From the NCBI GenBank assembly GCA_017405765.1, contig JAFQZS010000051.1, positions 1 through 59,599 on the forward strand: 59,599 nt of DNA. Direction: 5' to 3'. The position numbers were made by a program, and so were the translations under genes. The number at the start of each line of letters is the position of its first letter. Position 1 is the first letter of the stretch. Origin of the DNA: Clostridia bacterium. GTDB taxonomy: Bacteria; Bacillota; Clostridia; Oscillospirales; RGIG577. Positions 34,814 through 44,254 of the stretch are shown piece after piece. The notes below the pieces were generated by a model that saw nothing but the letters and a program-made list of their open reading frames with translations, was not told the origin of the DNA and did no database searches.

Positions 34814-35676
34814 ATATAGTCACCCGGCTTTTCCAACGATATTTTTCCGATTTTTGCGCTTCTGAATTCGTCAAGTATCATTTTGGCGGTACGCTCCTCG
34901 TCAATTTCTCCGCCTCCCGAAAGAAAGCCCCTCTTCTTTCCTATTTGCGAAAAAGCCTCATACTTTTCTGCGCCGGCAAGCTCATCCCGAGGTATGCCGT
35001 ATCGCTGCGAAAGCTCGCTTATATAATTCTTTCTTAAAAAATCGGCAAGCTCTGCGGCAAGATAAACGGTATCGGTTATCTCATCCTTTATTGAGCCGCA
35101 GAAGGCAAGTCTTTGGCCTACCTTTTCGTCTTCGAACTTCGGCCAGAGTATGCCGGGCGTGTCGAGAAGCTCAAAGCCGCCCGAAAGCCTTATCCACTGT
35201 TTGTCGCGAGTGACTCCCGGCCTGTTCTCCACCTTCATGGCCTTTCGCCCCGAAATGCAGTTTATGAACGCGCTCTTTCCCACATTGGGTATGCCCGCCA
35301 CCATTATCTTTATGGGGCGGTTCACTATGCCGCGCGCGCGCTGTCGTTCGAGCTTATCCTTAAGAATAAGGCGTATCCTTGCCAGCGTCTCCTTGTTCCC
35401 CTGCGGCGTGATCGCAGAAAAAAGCATGGCGTGCACACCAAGATCCTTATAATGCTCTATCCACTGCTCATTTATGCGCTTATCCGATATATCGCTTTTA
35501 TTTAATAGCACAAGCCTCGGCTTATCTTTTAAAAGCTCGTCTATCATCGGATTTTTAGACGATATGGGTATGCGCGCATCGCGTATCTCCACGACGATAT
35601 CGCAGAGCTTTAAATTTTCGGCTATGAGCCTGCGCGTTTTTGCCATATGTCCGGGAAACCACTGTATCTGTGACAT
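34810..35676 (-). CDS. rbgA: Ribosome biogenesis GTPase RbgA (YlqF)
   Basis: 288 aa, circularly permuted GTPase needed for late 50S assembly. N-terminal QWFPGHMAKTRR, G4 LNKSD before G1 GIPNVGKSAFIN, G3 DTPGILWP, and a C-terminal helical RNA-binding domain. Neighbours rplS, lepB and rnhB are the common Firmicute context. Confidence 0.96.
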   Translation of the reverse strand: MSQIQWFPGHMAKTRRLIAENLKLCDIVVEIRDARIPISSKNPMIDELLKDKPRLVLLNKSDISDKRINEQWIEHYKDLGVHAMLFSAITPQGNKETLARIRLILKDKLERQRARGIVNRPIKIMVAGIPNVGKSAFINCISGRKAMKVENRPGVTRDKQWIRLSGGFELLDTPGILWPKFEDEKVGQRLAFCGSIKDEITDTVYLAAELADFLRKNYISELSQRYGIPRDELAGAEKYEAFSQIGKKRGFLSGGGEIDEERTAKMILDEFRSAKIGKISLEKPGDYI

Positions 35677-35694
35677 ATCTTAACTTCCTGTTCT

Positions 35695-36303
35695 TTACCA
35701 GTCCATATTCTTATATATGCTTCCCAAAGAATTGAGCGGGAATATCCTAAACTGCGCCTTGCCCATGACATATCTTTTATCAACGCATCCTACAAGGGCG
35801 CTTCTGCTGTCGGTGGAGGCGTTTCTGTTGTCGCCCATCACAAACACCGTGCCCTCAGGCACGACTAGCGGGAAATCCAGCTGCTGGTATACGTCTTCGC
35901 GGATTATATCATTTATATACGGCTCGTTTAGCATCTGTCCGTCAACTATTACTCTTCCGGATGAAAAATCTATATCCACGCTCTGTCCGCCAGTTGCGAT
36001 AATGCGCTTTATGAAAGGTCTGTCTGTCCAGTTCGGCATATTGACGACTACGATATCTCCGTATTCGGGCTCGTATCCTATCGTGGTAAGCACGACCTTG
36101 TCGCTCGTGTGAAGCGTGCGCTCCATCGACTGGCCGTCAACCGTTATTATTCTTACGAAGAAGGAGAATACGAGAATAATAACGACGAGCGAGAATACGA
36201 GCGCCTCTGTCCAGTCGAGCGCCTCGGCGTAGGGGCGGCCTTTTCTTTCTTCCTTATCTTCGTCCGCCCTAGATTGCGGATCGGTCTGTTTATTCATATC
36301 CAT
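35695..36303 (-). CDS. lepB: Signal peptidase I
   Basis: 202 aa. One N-terminal membrane helix (about 30-55, EALVFSLVVIILVFSFFVRI), catalytic Ser in VDGQSMERTL, Lys in RPFIKRIIATGGQ, and the MGDNRNASTDSR box. Leader peptide cleavage on the outer face of the membrane. ATG 36303 has AGAGGTG upstream; the longer frame crosses the rplS terminator and is rejected. Confidence 0.95.
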   Translation of the reverse strand: MDMNKQTDPQSRADEDKEERKGRPYAEALDWTEALVFSLVVIILVFSFFVRIITVDGQSMERTLHTSDKVVLTTIGYEPEYGDIVVVNMPNWTDRPFIKRIIATGGQSVDIDFSSGRVIVDGQMLNEPYINDIIREDVYQQLDFPLVVPEGTVFVMGDNRNASTDSRSALVGCVDKRYVMGKAQFRIFPLNSLGSIYKNMDW

Positions 36304-36352
36304 GTTTGCACCTCTTTGAAAAAATATGGAGCAAATTCTTTTTTGCTTATAA

Positions 36353-36387
36353 AAAGCAAAAAAGGGACTCGTAAAAGTCCCCTTTTT
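36353..36387 (-). terminator. Terminator after rplS
   Basis: GGGACT/AGTCCC stem (36364-36381) extended by A/T pairs and followed in the minus direction by TTTTTT. It lies between rplS and lepB. Confidence 0.88.
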
Positions 36388-36388
36388 C

Positions 36389-36730
36389 TTAAAGCTTTTC
36401 CTTAACCTTTGCCGCTTTACCGACTCTGTCACGCAGATAAAACAGCTTAGCGCGTCTTACGCGGCCTTTTCTGGATACTTCTATTTTCGCTATGTTAGGC
36501 GAATTTACGGGGAAAGTACGCTCAACGCCGATGCCGTACGATATACGTCTCACGGTGATAGTCTTCTGAATGCCGCCGTGACGTTCTGCGATGAGTATGC
36601 CCTCGAACATCTGGATACGCTCGCGCGAGCCTTCCTTGATCTTTACATAGATCTTTAAGGTATCACCGATGGAATACTCGGGAATATCCGTGCGTATCTG
36701 ATCCTGAGTCAAAGTCTGAAGATAATCCAT
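36389..36730 (-). CDS. rplS: 50S ribosomal protein L19
   Basis: 113 aa, normal length. Recognised by [31 protein letters not shown] and [23 protein letters not shown] 36730 follows GGGAGG by eight bases. The 110-bp leader upstream may hold an L19-type autoregulatory structure, but I could not fold it convincingly. Confidence 0.97.
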   Translation of the reverse strand: MDYLQTLTQDQIRTDIPEYSIGDTLKIYVKIKEGSRERIQMFEGILIAERHGGIQKTITVRRISYGIGVERTFPVNSPNIAKIEVSRKGRVRRAKLFYLRDRVGKAAKVKEKL

Positions 36731-36842
36731 TGAAAAGTCCTCCCTTCTTTCATAGATGTTCATGGGCCGCATCACCCGCCCAGAGGACCATCCGTTTTCT
36801 TAAAATTGCGCCGCTTTCACAATAAGCGCAATATACCATAGA

Positions 36843-36871
36843 ATAATACCATGCACATTAAAAAAAAGCAA
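36843..36871 (-). promoter_or_regulatory. rplS promoter
   Basis: TTGCTT (36866-36871), 17-bp spacer, TATTAT (36843-36848) on the minus strand, about 113 bp upstream of the rplS start. Confidence 0.65.
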
Positions 36872-36887
36872 GTGTTTTTTAGATTTT

Positions 36888-37550
36888 TCAGCGAAAAATC
36901 TCAATATTTTCATCTAAAAACTCTATTCTTCTGTAAAAAACGTCGCTAAATTCAATATTAAGCCGCTCGCTTACGGCGCGAATAACATATTCGGGGTTTA
37001 AAACGTCCTCGGGACGGCTCGAAAGCGCCGTCTCAATACGCACGGAGTTTTCGTCCTGTCTTATTACCGAAAATCCGCGCGACTTCTCCATTAAGTCTAC
37101 CTCGCTTACGGTGCGCTTCGTCTCCTTTGTTATCATAAGGCTGTTCGACAAAAGAAGCGTCCTTATCTTAGAAAGCTCGTCCTCCGTAAGAGGCGAGGCT
37201 TTCTCGGCTGTTATCTCCCAGCGCGCAAAGCCTATCTCTTTAAACTTCTTTACCGGCGCGCGGCAGTCCGTTATCTCGATCCCGCCGGGCATGGCGAGAT
37301 TCAAACGCCTTATTATCTCGTCGGCGCTCTCACCCGACAGCACCTCGAAATCGACGCGCTCGCACACGCTTTCATATCCTAACGAAAGCGGGACTCCGAA
37401 CACTATATAAGCGTGAGGATTAAAGCCCTGTGTGTATTTCACCTTTATCCCCGCGCGATTGAGCGCGCGCACGAAAAGGCGCGATATGTCAAGATGCGAG
37501 ATGAATACGGCCTCGTCTGTCTTTTTAAACGTCAGTCTTACCGGTCCCAC
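36888..37550 (-). CDS. DUF2344 / TIGR03936-family protein
   Basis: About 220 aa. Begins GPVRLTFKKTDEAVFISHLD, with YTQGFNPHAYIVFGVPLSLG in the first third, both typical of the radical-SAM-linked DUF2344 family. GTG 37550 is 8 bases after GGAGG; the TTG at 37565 would overlap that site. It overlaps the upstream radical SAM gene, as in many Firmicutes where the two may be fused. Probably involved in RNA or ribosomal protein modification; unproven. Confidence 0.88.
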   Translation of the reverse strand: MGPVRLTFKKTDEAVFISHLDISRLFVRALNRAGIKVKYTQGFNPHAYIVFGVPLSLGYESVCERVDFEVLSGESADEIIRRLNLAMPGGIEITDCRAPVKKFKEIGFARWEITAEKASPLTEDELSKIRTLLLSNSLMITKETKRTVSEVDLMEKSRGFSVIRQDENSVRIETALSSRPEDVLNPEYVIRAVSERLNIEFSDVFYRRIEFLDENIEIFR

Positions 37551-39381
37551 AAAGCTCACCTCCAAACGCCTGTTTTATGCCGCAGCCCGCGCAGCCGTCG
37601 CGGCAGTTCGTGCTTGTTTTCCCAAGCTTTGAAAGCTCGTTTTCACGCATGAGAAAGCGCTTTGAAACGCCCACGTCTATATGATCCCACGGCAGAACCT
37701 CATCATAGCTTCTTTTGCGGTTGGCGTAGAATGCGGGGTCGATGCCGCATTCTTCAAACGCTTCCATCCATTTTTCAAAGTCGAAGCACTCTCCCCAACT
37801 GTCGAACATACACCCCTTTTCGACGGCGCGAAGAATAACGCGCGAAAGCCGCCTGTCGCCGCGCGCAAACACCGCTTCGAGATGGCTCGTCTCATCGTCG
37901 CTGTAGCTTATATGTATCTTTCTCGATTTTACGGAGGATTTAAGGTGTACGTGCTTTTCGCGCATTTTTTCGCGCGTGTCCTGCGCCATCCACTGAAACG
38001 GTGTAAACGGCTTCGGCACGAACGCCGAAACACTCACGTTTATCATTATCGACTTTTTGGGCTTGTCCCCTTTTTTCGCACCGAGCGCAAGTACGGCGAA
38101 GGCAAGCTTTCCTATGCCGTCTATATCTTCTATTGTCTCCGTAGGCAGCCCCGACATGAAGTAAAGCTTTATAGTCGTATTGTTTCCCGTAAGGGCGATG
38201 CGGCAGGCGTTAAGTATCTGCTCCTCTGAGATGTTCTTGTTTATAACGTCTCTGAGCCTCTGGCTTCCCGCTTCGGGGGCGAACGTGATGCCGCTCGTTC
38301 TTACGGCCGTCGTTTTATCAAGGAACTCCTTCGTGAACTGGTCGGCGCGCTGCGACGGAATGGCAAAGTTTATCTTGTTCTCCTTCGACCATTCGAGCAT
38401 CCTGTCAAGAAGCTCGTCTATGTGCGAATAATCGCTCGTTGAAAGCGAGGCTAGCGATATCTCCTCATAGCCGCTCTGCGCAATGAGATCGCGCGCAAGC
38501 TCCATAAGCGTATCTACGCTTTTTTCTCTCACGGGGCGGTATATCATGCCCGCCTGGCAAAAGCGGCAGCCGCGAAGACAGCCGCGGAACACCTCCATGT
38601 TCACACGGTCGTGTACTATTTTTATGTTCGGCACTATTACGCTTCTCGGCGTATATACCTTGTCAAAATCTTCGATTATGCGCTTCTTTACAGTTTTCGG
38701 CACGTCGGGAAATTTAGGGCTAACGGCCTTAACCGTTTTGTCTTCGTTATATCTTACGTCGTAGAGCGAGGGAACGTACACGCCCTCGATATGCGATATG
38801 CGCCGAAGATATTCCTCCTTCGTCATGTCGGAATGCTTGTACTCCCTGTAAGCCGCTATCATTTCGCCCATTATCTCCTCGCCCTCGCCCATCATGGCGA
38901 AATCGAAAAAGTCGGCTATAGGCTCCATATTATATGCGCACGGCCCGCCCGCGCAAACTATGGGGTCGTCCTTCGTGCGCTCGCTTGAAAGCACGGGTAT
39001 GCCCGAAAGCTTCAGCATCATCACGATATTTGAATACGACATCTCATATTGAAGCGTAAAGCCTATAATATCAAACTCCGATACGGGCGTTCTGCTTTCC
39101 ATGGAAAAAAGCGGTATTCCCTCTTTTTTCATTTCGGCTATCATATCGGTCCACGGAGCGAACACGCGCTCGCAGGACACGCCCTCCATATCGTTCAAAA
39201 GCGAGTAAAGTATCTTTATTCCGAGATGCGACATGCCTACCTCGTAGCAGTCGGGAAAGCAGAAAGCAAAGCGCACGTCAACTCCGCTTGGATCCTTATG
39301 CACGCTTCCGAGCTCGTTTCCTATATAACGCGCCGGCTTTTGCACTCTTAGCAGTATGCGGCGCAGCTTTTTATCGATCAT
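37525..39381 (-). CDS. TIGR03960-family radical SAM protein
   Basis: 618 aa. N-terminal B12-binding-like domain (about 30-200, RFAFCFPDCYEVGMSHLG), then a radical SAM core with the [4Fe-4S] motif MEVFRGCLRGCRFC at about 265-278. The C-terminal domain has CCGxG-like Cys (CRDGCAGCGI) just before the end. Always found next to DUF2344. Substrate unknown. Confidence 0.92.
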   Translation of the reverse strand: MIDKKLRRILLRVQKPARYIGNELGSVHKDPSGVDVRFAFCFPDCYEVGMSHLGIKILYSLLNDMEGVSCERVFAPWTDMIAEMKKEGIPLFSMESRTPVSEFDIIGFTLQYEMSYSNIVMMLKLSGIPVLSSERTKDDPIVCAGGPCAYNMEPIADFFDFAMMGEGEEIMGEMIAAYREYKHSDMTKEEYLRRISHIEGVYVPSLYDVRYNEDKTVKAVSPKFPDVPKTVKKRIIEDFDKVYTPRSVIVPNIKIVHDRVNMEVFRGCLRGCRFCQAGMIYRPVREKSVDTLMELARDLIAQSGYEEISLASLSTSDYSHIDELLDRMLEWSKENKINFAIPSQRADQFTKEFLDKTTAVRTSGITFAPEAGSQRLRDVINKNISEEQILNACRIALTGNNTTIKLYFMSGLPTETIEDIDGIGKLAFAVLALGAKKGDKPKKSIMINVSVSAFVPKPFTPFQWMAQDTREKMREKHVHLKSSVKSRKIHISYSDDETSHLEAVFARGDRRLSRVILRAVEKGCMFDSWGECFDFEKWMEAFEECGIDPAFYANRKRSYDEVLPWDHIDVGVSKRFLMRENELSKLGKTSTNCRDGCAGCGIKQAFGGELCGTGKTDV

Positions 39382-39434
39382 TTTGCCTCTCCAATGAAAA
39401 GTTTATTAAAGTTATTATATAATAATCGCGGCCG

Positions 39435-40064
39435 TTATACAAGCTCTTCAAATCGGCTCACGCCATATAATAAAAACAGTGATATAAGAATGAGCGAAAT
39501 GTTGTACCCCGTATGATAAAGCAATATGCCTCCCAAAACAAAAAGCGTAAGCGACGCCGAAAGAGAAATATAGAACGCAAGGAAACGCGCATGTTTTTCA
39601 TCGTATCTCTGATAAAGCGCCGACAAAAGCATGACCCCTCCGTCGAGCGGCCATGCAGGTACGAGATTTAAAAGGCATAATATTAAATTTAAACCGCAAA
39701 AAAGAGATAAAAACCGGCTCTCGCTTCCCGAAGCGTAAAATGCATACGAAACGGCAAACGCCGCAGCGCTGAAAAGCGGCCCTGCGGCGGCGATAAATAT
39801 GTCATGGCGAAATCCCGTGAGTCCCTTTCTGTGAATGGCCGCGCCCAGCGCAGTAACGCTTACCTTGTCCACCTTAAAGCCCAAAAGTTTTATAACAGTC
39901 AAATGCCCCGCTTCATGAAGCGCCGCAGCCGATATGAGCGAAAAGAAAACTATAGCGTTTCCGCCTACAAAAAGCAGTAAAAAAAGCGCTATCGCAGACA
40001 ACTGCAGCTGCACACGACCGAATGTAAGGCACGCTCCCAGAGCCGTTTTTATTCTCTTTGTCAT
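39435..40064 (-). CDS. SpoIVFB-like site-2 intramembrane metalloprotease
   Basis: 209 aa with four to six membrane segments. Zinc motif HEAGH in AAALHEAGHLTVIK (about residue 50) and the second metal ligand in LVPAWPLDGG (about 140). In sporulation SpoIVFB processes pro-sigma-K in the outer forespore membrane. Its partner gene upstream is an M23-domain SpoIVFA-like protein, supporting this role, but a general site-2 protease is possible. Confidence 0.85.
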   Translation of the reverse strand: MTKRIKTALGACLTFGRVQLQLSAIALFLLLFVGGNAIVFFSLISAAALHEAGHLTVIKLLGFKVDKVSVTALGAAIHRKGLTGFRHDIFIAAAGPLFSAAAFAVSYAFYASGSESRFLSLFCGLNLILCLLNLVPAWPLDGGVMLLSALYQRYDEKHARFLAFYISLSASLTLFVLGGILLYHTGYNISLILISLFLLYGVSRFEELV

Positions 40065-40082
40065 TTTTTACGTCTCCTTTTG

Positions 40083-41117
40083 TCAGTCATAGATGAACTC
40101 AAAATAATTTTCGGGATTAAGTATCATCATATCCTTGTGAAGCTCAAAGTGAAGGTGAGGTCCCGTTGACCACCCCGTAGAGCCCACGCGCGCCACTGTC
40201 TGCCCTGCGCTGACGCTCTCACCCTCCGATACGAGCACCTCGCTTAAATGACCGTAAAAAGTGCCTATACCGTGATCGTGATGTATTATCATGTTTATTC
40301 CGTATGCCTCGCTTTCGGATACCTTGGCTACAACCCCGTCTGCCGGTGCAAGCACTGCATACCCTTCCGGCGCGCCCAAATCAACGCCGTAATGAAACGA
40401 TTCTTTTTTCGTAACAGGGTTTATTCGCGGACCGAATTTTGACGTAACGTGCCTGTCAACGGGAATTATCAGCTTTATGGGCAGTATAAGATTGTCGTTG
40501 CAGACGTTTGACGGCAGCTCCTCACGCGCCTCCCCCGTATCGCAGTCATAAGCTTCCGTTGCCGCTCCGAAAAGCTCGACATCGCTTAACGGTTCTATCA
40601 TTTCCGTATACTTCCTTGACGAAAGATTTACCGCGTAGTCGGAAACGCTCATCTCCCCGTCATACGCCTCTTCCTCTTTTGGCGTATCGTACGATCCTTT
40701 GGGCACAGACTTTTCTTCGCTTTGGGTATCATGATCAGATTTTTCTTCGCTTACGGCGCCCTCACGTCCGGAAAACACAGCTACCGTCGTTCCCGCTATC
40801 TCGCCTATACGCGAGGATACTCCCGAAGCAAAAACTTCAACATCCTCAGCCGTCGTCGTTGCCCCCAGCGTATCCGATATCGTTTCACGCAGTCGCTCCG
40901 CCGCCGGATCGTGCGCATTTTTTAAAGCAAGCGCCAAAAGAAAAATAATGACGCAAACAAAAAATCGTACGGCAGTTTTTTTGGCAAACGACATTGGTGC
41001 TTTTTCTTCATCTTTGCGCATACTGCCCGCACCCCGTTCATATGTACGCATGCCTTCCGTTCTTTGGCGGCGTCTGCTTTCGTATCTTTCATACCCGCTT
41101 TCTCTTTTGCTGCTCAT
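40083..41117 (-). CDS. M23/LytM-domain protein, SpoIVFA-like
   Basis: 344 aa. Basic N-terminus, one membrane helix (about 48-66, AVRFFVCVIIFLLALAL), a low-complexity Ser/Glu linker, then a C-terminal M23 domain. The domain has the first zinc-ligand motif HYGVDLGAP, an IIHHDHGIGTFYGHL segment and GPHLHFELH, so the residues for peptidoglycan endopeptidase activity appear intact, unlike the degenerate domain of many SpoIVFA proteins. It is 18 bases upstream of the SpoIVFB-like gene and likely anchors or regulates it. Confidence 0.85.
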   Translation of the reverse strand: MSSKRESGYERYESRRRQRTEGMRTYERGAGSMRKDEEKAPMSFAKKTAVRFFVCVIIFLLALALKNAHDPAAERLRETISDTLGATTTAEDVEVFASGVSSRIGEIAGTTVAVFSGREGAVSEEKSDHDTQSEEKSVPKGSYDTPKEEEAYDGEMSVSDYAVNLSSRKYTEMIEPLSDVELFGAATEAYDCDTGEAREELPSNVCNDNLILPIKLIIPVDRHVTSKFGPRINPVTKKESFHYGVDLGAPEGYAVLAPADGVVAKVSESEAYGINMIIHHDHGIGTFYGHLSEVLVSEGESVSAGQTVARVGSTGWSTGPHLHFELHKDMMILNPENYFEFIYD

Positions 41118-41207
41118 AGCGTCACCCCGCGTCCTTTTTTGAGTCTTTCTTAAAATGATATACTATGTCTATTAAACCAAGCGTCGAATTATGCTCATAC
41201 AAAAAAA

Positions 41208-41236
41208 TTGACACAAAAAAAGGATTAACGTATAAT
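41208..41236 (+). promoter_or_regulatory. Folate operon promoter
   Basis: Perfect TTGACA (41208-41213), 17-bp spacer and perfect TATAAT (41231-41236), 40 bp upstream of folE. Confidence 0.9.
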
Positions 41237-41275
41237 CTAAGAAAACGAAAAACAAAAGAATCGAGGCGTTTTTTC

Positions 41276-41839
41276 ATGGATAAACAGCGTATAGAAAACG
41301 CAGTACGAGAGATACTTATCGCAATCGGCGAAGACCCCGACCGCGAGGGCTTACTGGAGACGCCGAAGCGCGTTGCCAACATGTATGAAGAAATATTCGC
41401 TGGCATTGAATGCGATATAACAAAGCATTTTAAAGTTTTTGAAAACGAAAATTACGACGAGCTCATCGTCGTCAAGGATATACCGCTTTACTCGATGTGC
41501 GAGCATCACCTGCTGCCCTTTGTCGGCACGGCCAGCGTGGCATATCTGCCGCGCGACGGCAAGGTGCTGGGGCTTTCCAAGATCGCCCGCATAGTTGACG
41601 ACGTATCAAAAAGGCCCCAGCTTCAGGAACGGCTTACAAAACAGATCGCAGACATTATCGTTGAGGCCGTAGATGCGCGCGGCGTTGCCGTAGTCGTTGA
41701 GGCAGAGCATCTTTGCATGACTATGCGCGGAATAAGAAAACCCGGCAGCAAAACGGTTACAAGCGCGCTTCGCGGCACTTTGCGAAGCGACGCACGCACG
41801 AGAAGCGAGGCTCTTTCTCTTATTATGAAGGAGGCTTAA
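41276..41839 (+). CDS. folE: GTP cyclohydrolase I
   Basis: 187 aa. First step of folate synthesis, GTP to 7,8-dihydroneopterin triphosphate. Zinc-binding Cys/His in [11 protein letters not shown] and [15 protein letters not shown] 41276 follows GAGG; the longer upstream frame overlaps the promoter. It heads a tight operon with folP and folBK. Confidence 0.96.
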   Translation: MDKQRIENAVREILIAIGEDPDREGLLETPKRVANMYEEIFAGIECDITKHFKVFENENYDELIVVKDIPLYSMCEHHLLPFVGTASVAYLPRDGKVLGLSKIARIVDDVSKRPQLQERLTKQIADIIVEAVDARGVAVVVEAEHLCMTMRGIRKPGSKTVTSALRGTLRSDARTRSEALSLIMKEA

Positions 41840-41840
41840 A

Positions 41841-42626
41841 ATGGAGATGGAAGAAAGAAAAATGCCTGTTTTAATGGGCATTTTAAATGTGACGCCCGAT
41901 TCGTTTTACGACGGCGGTAAGCACTATTCTTTAGACTCCGCCGTGCGCCATGCCGAAAAGCTCATACTCGACGGAGCCGACATAATAGATATAGGCGGCG
42001 AATCGACACGTCCGGGATCTACGCCCGTATCGGCGTCGGAGGAACTCAAACGTACAACAGAGGTCGTAAAGCGCGTATGCGCGCTGGGCGCTTTGGTATC
42101 GATAGACACAACAAAACCCGAAGTTGCGCGCGATGCGCTGTCTTTGGGTGCGTCGATAATAAACGACGTAAGCGGCAGGGTGAACCCCGAAATGGCGGCG
42201 CTTGCAAAGGAATACGGCGCGCGCCTTGTAATAACGCACGCACCCGCCGATATCGACGAGGAGATAAATATAGTAAACGATGTTCTCGAGTTTTTCGAAA
42301 TGGCCCTTTCGGACCTTTCGTATCTTGGCTTTCCGCCCGAAAACATCATATTCGATCCGGGCATAGGCTTCGGAAAGACCACTGAGCAGAATTTCGACGT
42401 CTTACGCAATCTGTACGAGCTTAAAACGCTGAAAATACCGATATTGCTCGGCGCGTCGAACAAATCGTATATTAAAAACACCATAGGCGCAGATGAACAA
42501 AGCCTTAATATCGGCAACACCATAACAATAGCGGCCGCATTGCGCGACGAAATTGACATGATAAGGGTGCATGATGTTTCTCATGCAAAAAAAGTATTTA
42601 AAATGTGCGCAAAGCTTGATATATGA
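41841..42626 (+). CDS. folP: Dihydropteroate synthase
   Basis: 261 aa. Signature LMGILNVTPDSFYDGG near the N-terminus, IDIGGESTRPGS, and the later IIFDPGIGFGK. Joins hydroxymethyl-dihydropterin pyrophosphate with p-aminobenzoate; sulfonamide target. One base separates it from folE, and its stop overlaps the ribosome site of folBK. Confidence 0.97.
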   Translation: MEMEERKMPVLMGILNVTPDSFYDGGKHYSLDSAVRHAEKLILDGADIIDIGGESTRPGSTPVSASEELKRTTEVVKRVCALGALVSIDTTKPEVARDALSLGASIINDVSGRVNPEMAALAKEYGARLVITHAPADIDEEINIVNDVLEFFEMALSDLSYLGFPPENIIFDPGIGFGKTTEQNFDVLRNLYELKTLKIPILLGASNKSYIKNTIGADEQSLNIGNTITIAAALRDEIDMIRVHDVSHAKKVFKMCAKLDI

Positions 42627-42629
42627 GGT

Positions 42630-43469
42630 ATGCCAATGTTTACGATATTTATAGACAGGCTCAAAGTCTTCGGACACATAGGCGTATATGACTTTGAAAA
42701 AAAGAACGGCCAGAATTTTCTTATCTGGGCTCAGGCCGACATAGACGACGAGCGTCTTTGTGACGATATTGAGACGAGCGTAGATTATACAAAGCTCGTT
42801 TCCTCACTTGAAGGCCTTGTAAGAGATTCGAGGTGCGATCTTTTAGAGGTATTTTTAAAAAATGCTCTGAAAGAGATAATGTGCCGCTTCCCCAGCATAG
42901 TAAAAATGCGCGCACGCATTTGCAAGGAAAGCGCGCCGATAGACGCCGAGCTTTGTGCGGTAGGCGTAAGCGCCTCGTTAAAGAGAAGCACGGTCTATCT
43001 TTCGCTCGGTTCAAATATAGGCGACCGCACGGCAAATCTTAAGACTGCCGTCGCAAAGCTTGGCGCGCTTGAGTCAACGCGCGTAGAAAGCGTATCGAAT
43101 GTTTATGAGACCTCTCCCGTGGACTGCGGCCCGTGCGATGATTATCTTAACTGCTGCGTAAAGGTATCTACGCTTTTGTCTCCCCGCAGGCTGCTTCATT
43201 TGGTTTTGGAAACAGAAAGCGAAATGGGGCGCGAGCGTCCTTATAAAAACGCTCCGCGCGTGATAGACATAGACATGCTTCTTTACGACGACGTTATATC
43301 TCTTGATGAGGAGCTTATTCTGCCCCATCCGCGAATGCTCGGGCGCAAATTCGTGCTCGTGCCGCTTCTTGATATATACGACTCCTCGCTTGAGCGAAGG
43401 TTGTATTTTTCCGATGCGCTGTCCTGTATAAACAGCGAGGATACTGTCAAATACTTTTGCAAACTATAG
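42630..43469 (+). CDS. folK: Bifunctional dihydroneopterin aldolase / HPPK (FolB-FolK fusion)
   Basis: 279 aa with two domains. Residues 1-118: FolB (IFIDRLKVFGHIGVYDFEK, then VDYTKLVSSLE). Residues 120-279: FolK (VYLSLGSNIGDRTANLKTAV, then PRVIDIDMLLYDD and LPHPRM). It supplies 6-hydroxymethyl-dihydropterin pyrophosphate to FolP, so folE, folP and folBK make a compact three-gene pterin branch. ATG 42630 or 42636 are both possible starts, as GAGG is six bases before the second. Confidence 0.95.
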   Translation: MPMFTIFIDRLKVFGHIGVYDFEKKNGQNFLIWAQADIDDERLCDDIETSVDYTKLVSSLEGLVRDSRCDLLEVFLKNALKEIMCRFPSIVKMRARICKESAPIDAELCAVGVSASLKRSTVYLSLGSNIGDRTANLKTAVAKLGALESTRVESVSNVYETSPVDCGPCDDYLNCCVKVSTLLSPRRLLHLVLETESEMGRERPYKNAPRVIDIDMLLYDDVISLDEELILPHPRMLGRKFVLVPLLDIYDSSLERRLYFSDALSCINSEDTVKYFCKL

Positions 43470-43486
43470 CCCAAAGGAGGCGCTTT

Positions 43487-44254
43487 ATGCATTCCTGCGA
43501 TTATTTCGACGTACACAATCACATAGAGAACTACGGCCCATATGAAAATATGCATGTGCTTTTAAACGGCGGCTCAAACGAAAAGATCGGCCTTCTTATG
43601 ATGGCTATGGATATGCCCACTTATCTTGAGGCGGCCAAGATAGAAAATAGCTCTGATAACGCCGCAGCCGCCTTTGGGATACATCCGTGGCGCGCGCATC
43701 TTTATCACGACCGCGCCGATGAATTTGAAAAATACGTAAGTCAGGCGAGGATAATAGGAGAGATAGGCCTTTGCGGCAAATGGGCCCCGAAAGAGTCGGA
43801 GCCGTATCAGAAAGAAGTGTTTGAAACGCTTCTCGCGCTTTCAGAAAAATACGACCGTCCCGTAAGCGTACATACCGTAGGACGCGAGGCGGAATGTCTC
43901 GAAATGATAAAGGCCTTTGGAGTAAAGAACGTATGCATACATTGGTTCCACGGCGATATCCCCATGGCGAAAAAGTATCTCGACTTGGGCTGTTACTTCT
44001 CGTTGGGGCCTGACGTCGGCTTTTCGGACGAAGCGGACGAGCTTGCGCGCTTTCTTCCGCGCGAGCGCATACTTATTGAAACGGACGGCGCGGACTGCTT
44101 CGCCTGGGCGAGAAAATGCGAAAAATCGCCGTGGCAGTACGAGCCTTCGGCGATCATTGACGTATATTATCACGCTGCAAAAGTGCGCGGGGAAAGCCTT
44201 GATACGCTTTCGATTTACGTAAAAGAGAATTTCTTCGCGTTCACGCGGTTTTAA
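43487..44254 (+). CDS. TatD-family metal-dependent hydrolase
   Basis: 255 aa. Starts with DYFDVHNHIENY (HxH metal ligands) and keeps the Glu in IIGEIGLCG, His in VSVHTVG, HWFHG and the C-terminal Asp in LIETDGAD. TatD proteins include 3'-5' DNA exonuclease and D-aminoacyl-tRNA deacylase activities; which applies is not visible. GGAGG lies seven bases upstream. Linked to the folate operon by 17 bases; its stop overlaps the convergent RseC-like gene by four bases. Confidence 0.82.
   Translation: MHSCDYFDVHNHIENYGPYENMHVLLNGGSNEKIGLLMMAMDMPTYLEAAKIENSSDNAAAAFGIHPWRAHLYHDRADEFEKYVSQARIIGEIGLCGKWAPKESEPYQKEVFETLLALSEKYDRPVSVHTVGREAECLEMIKAFGVKNVCIHWFHGDIPMAKKYLDLGCYFSLGPDVGFSDEADELARFLPRERILIETDGADCFAWARKCEKSPWQYEPSAIIDVYYHAAKVRGESLDTLSIYVKENFFAFTRF

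Noticed and set aside
36731-36842. L19 leader regulatory RNA
   Set aside because: The leader is long enough, but I could not draw a convincing conserved fold, so I mention it only in the rplS entry.
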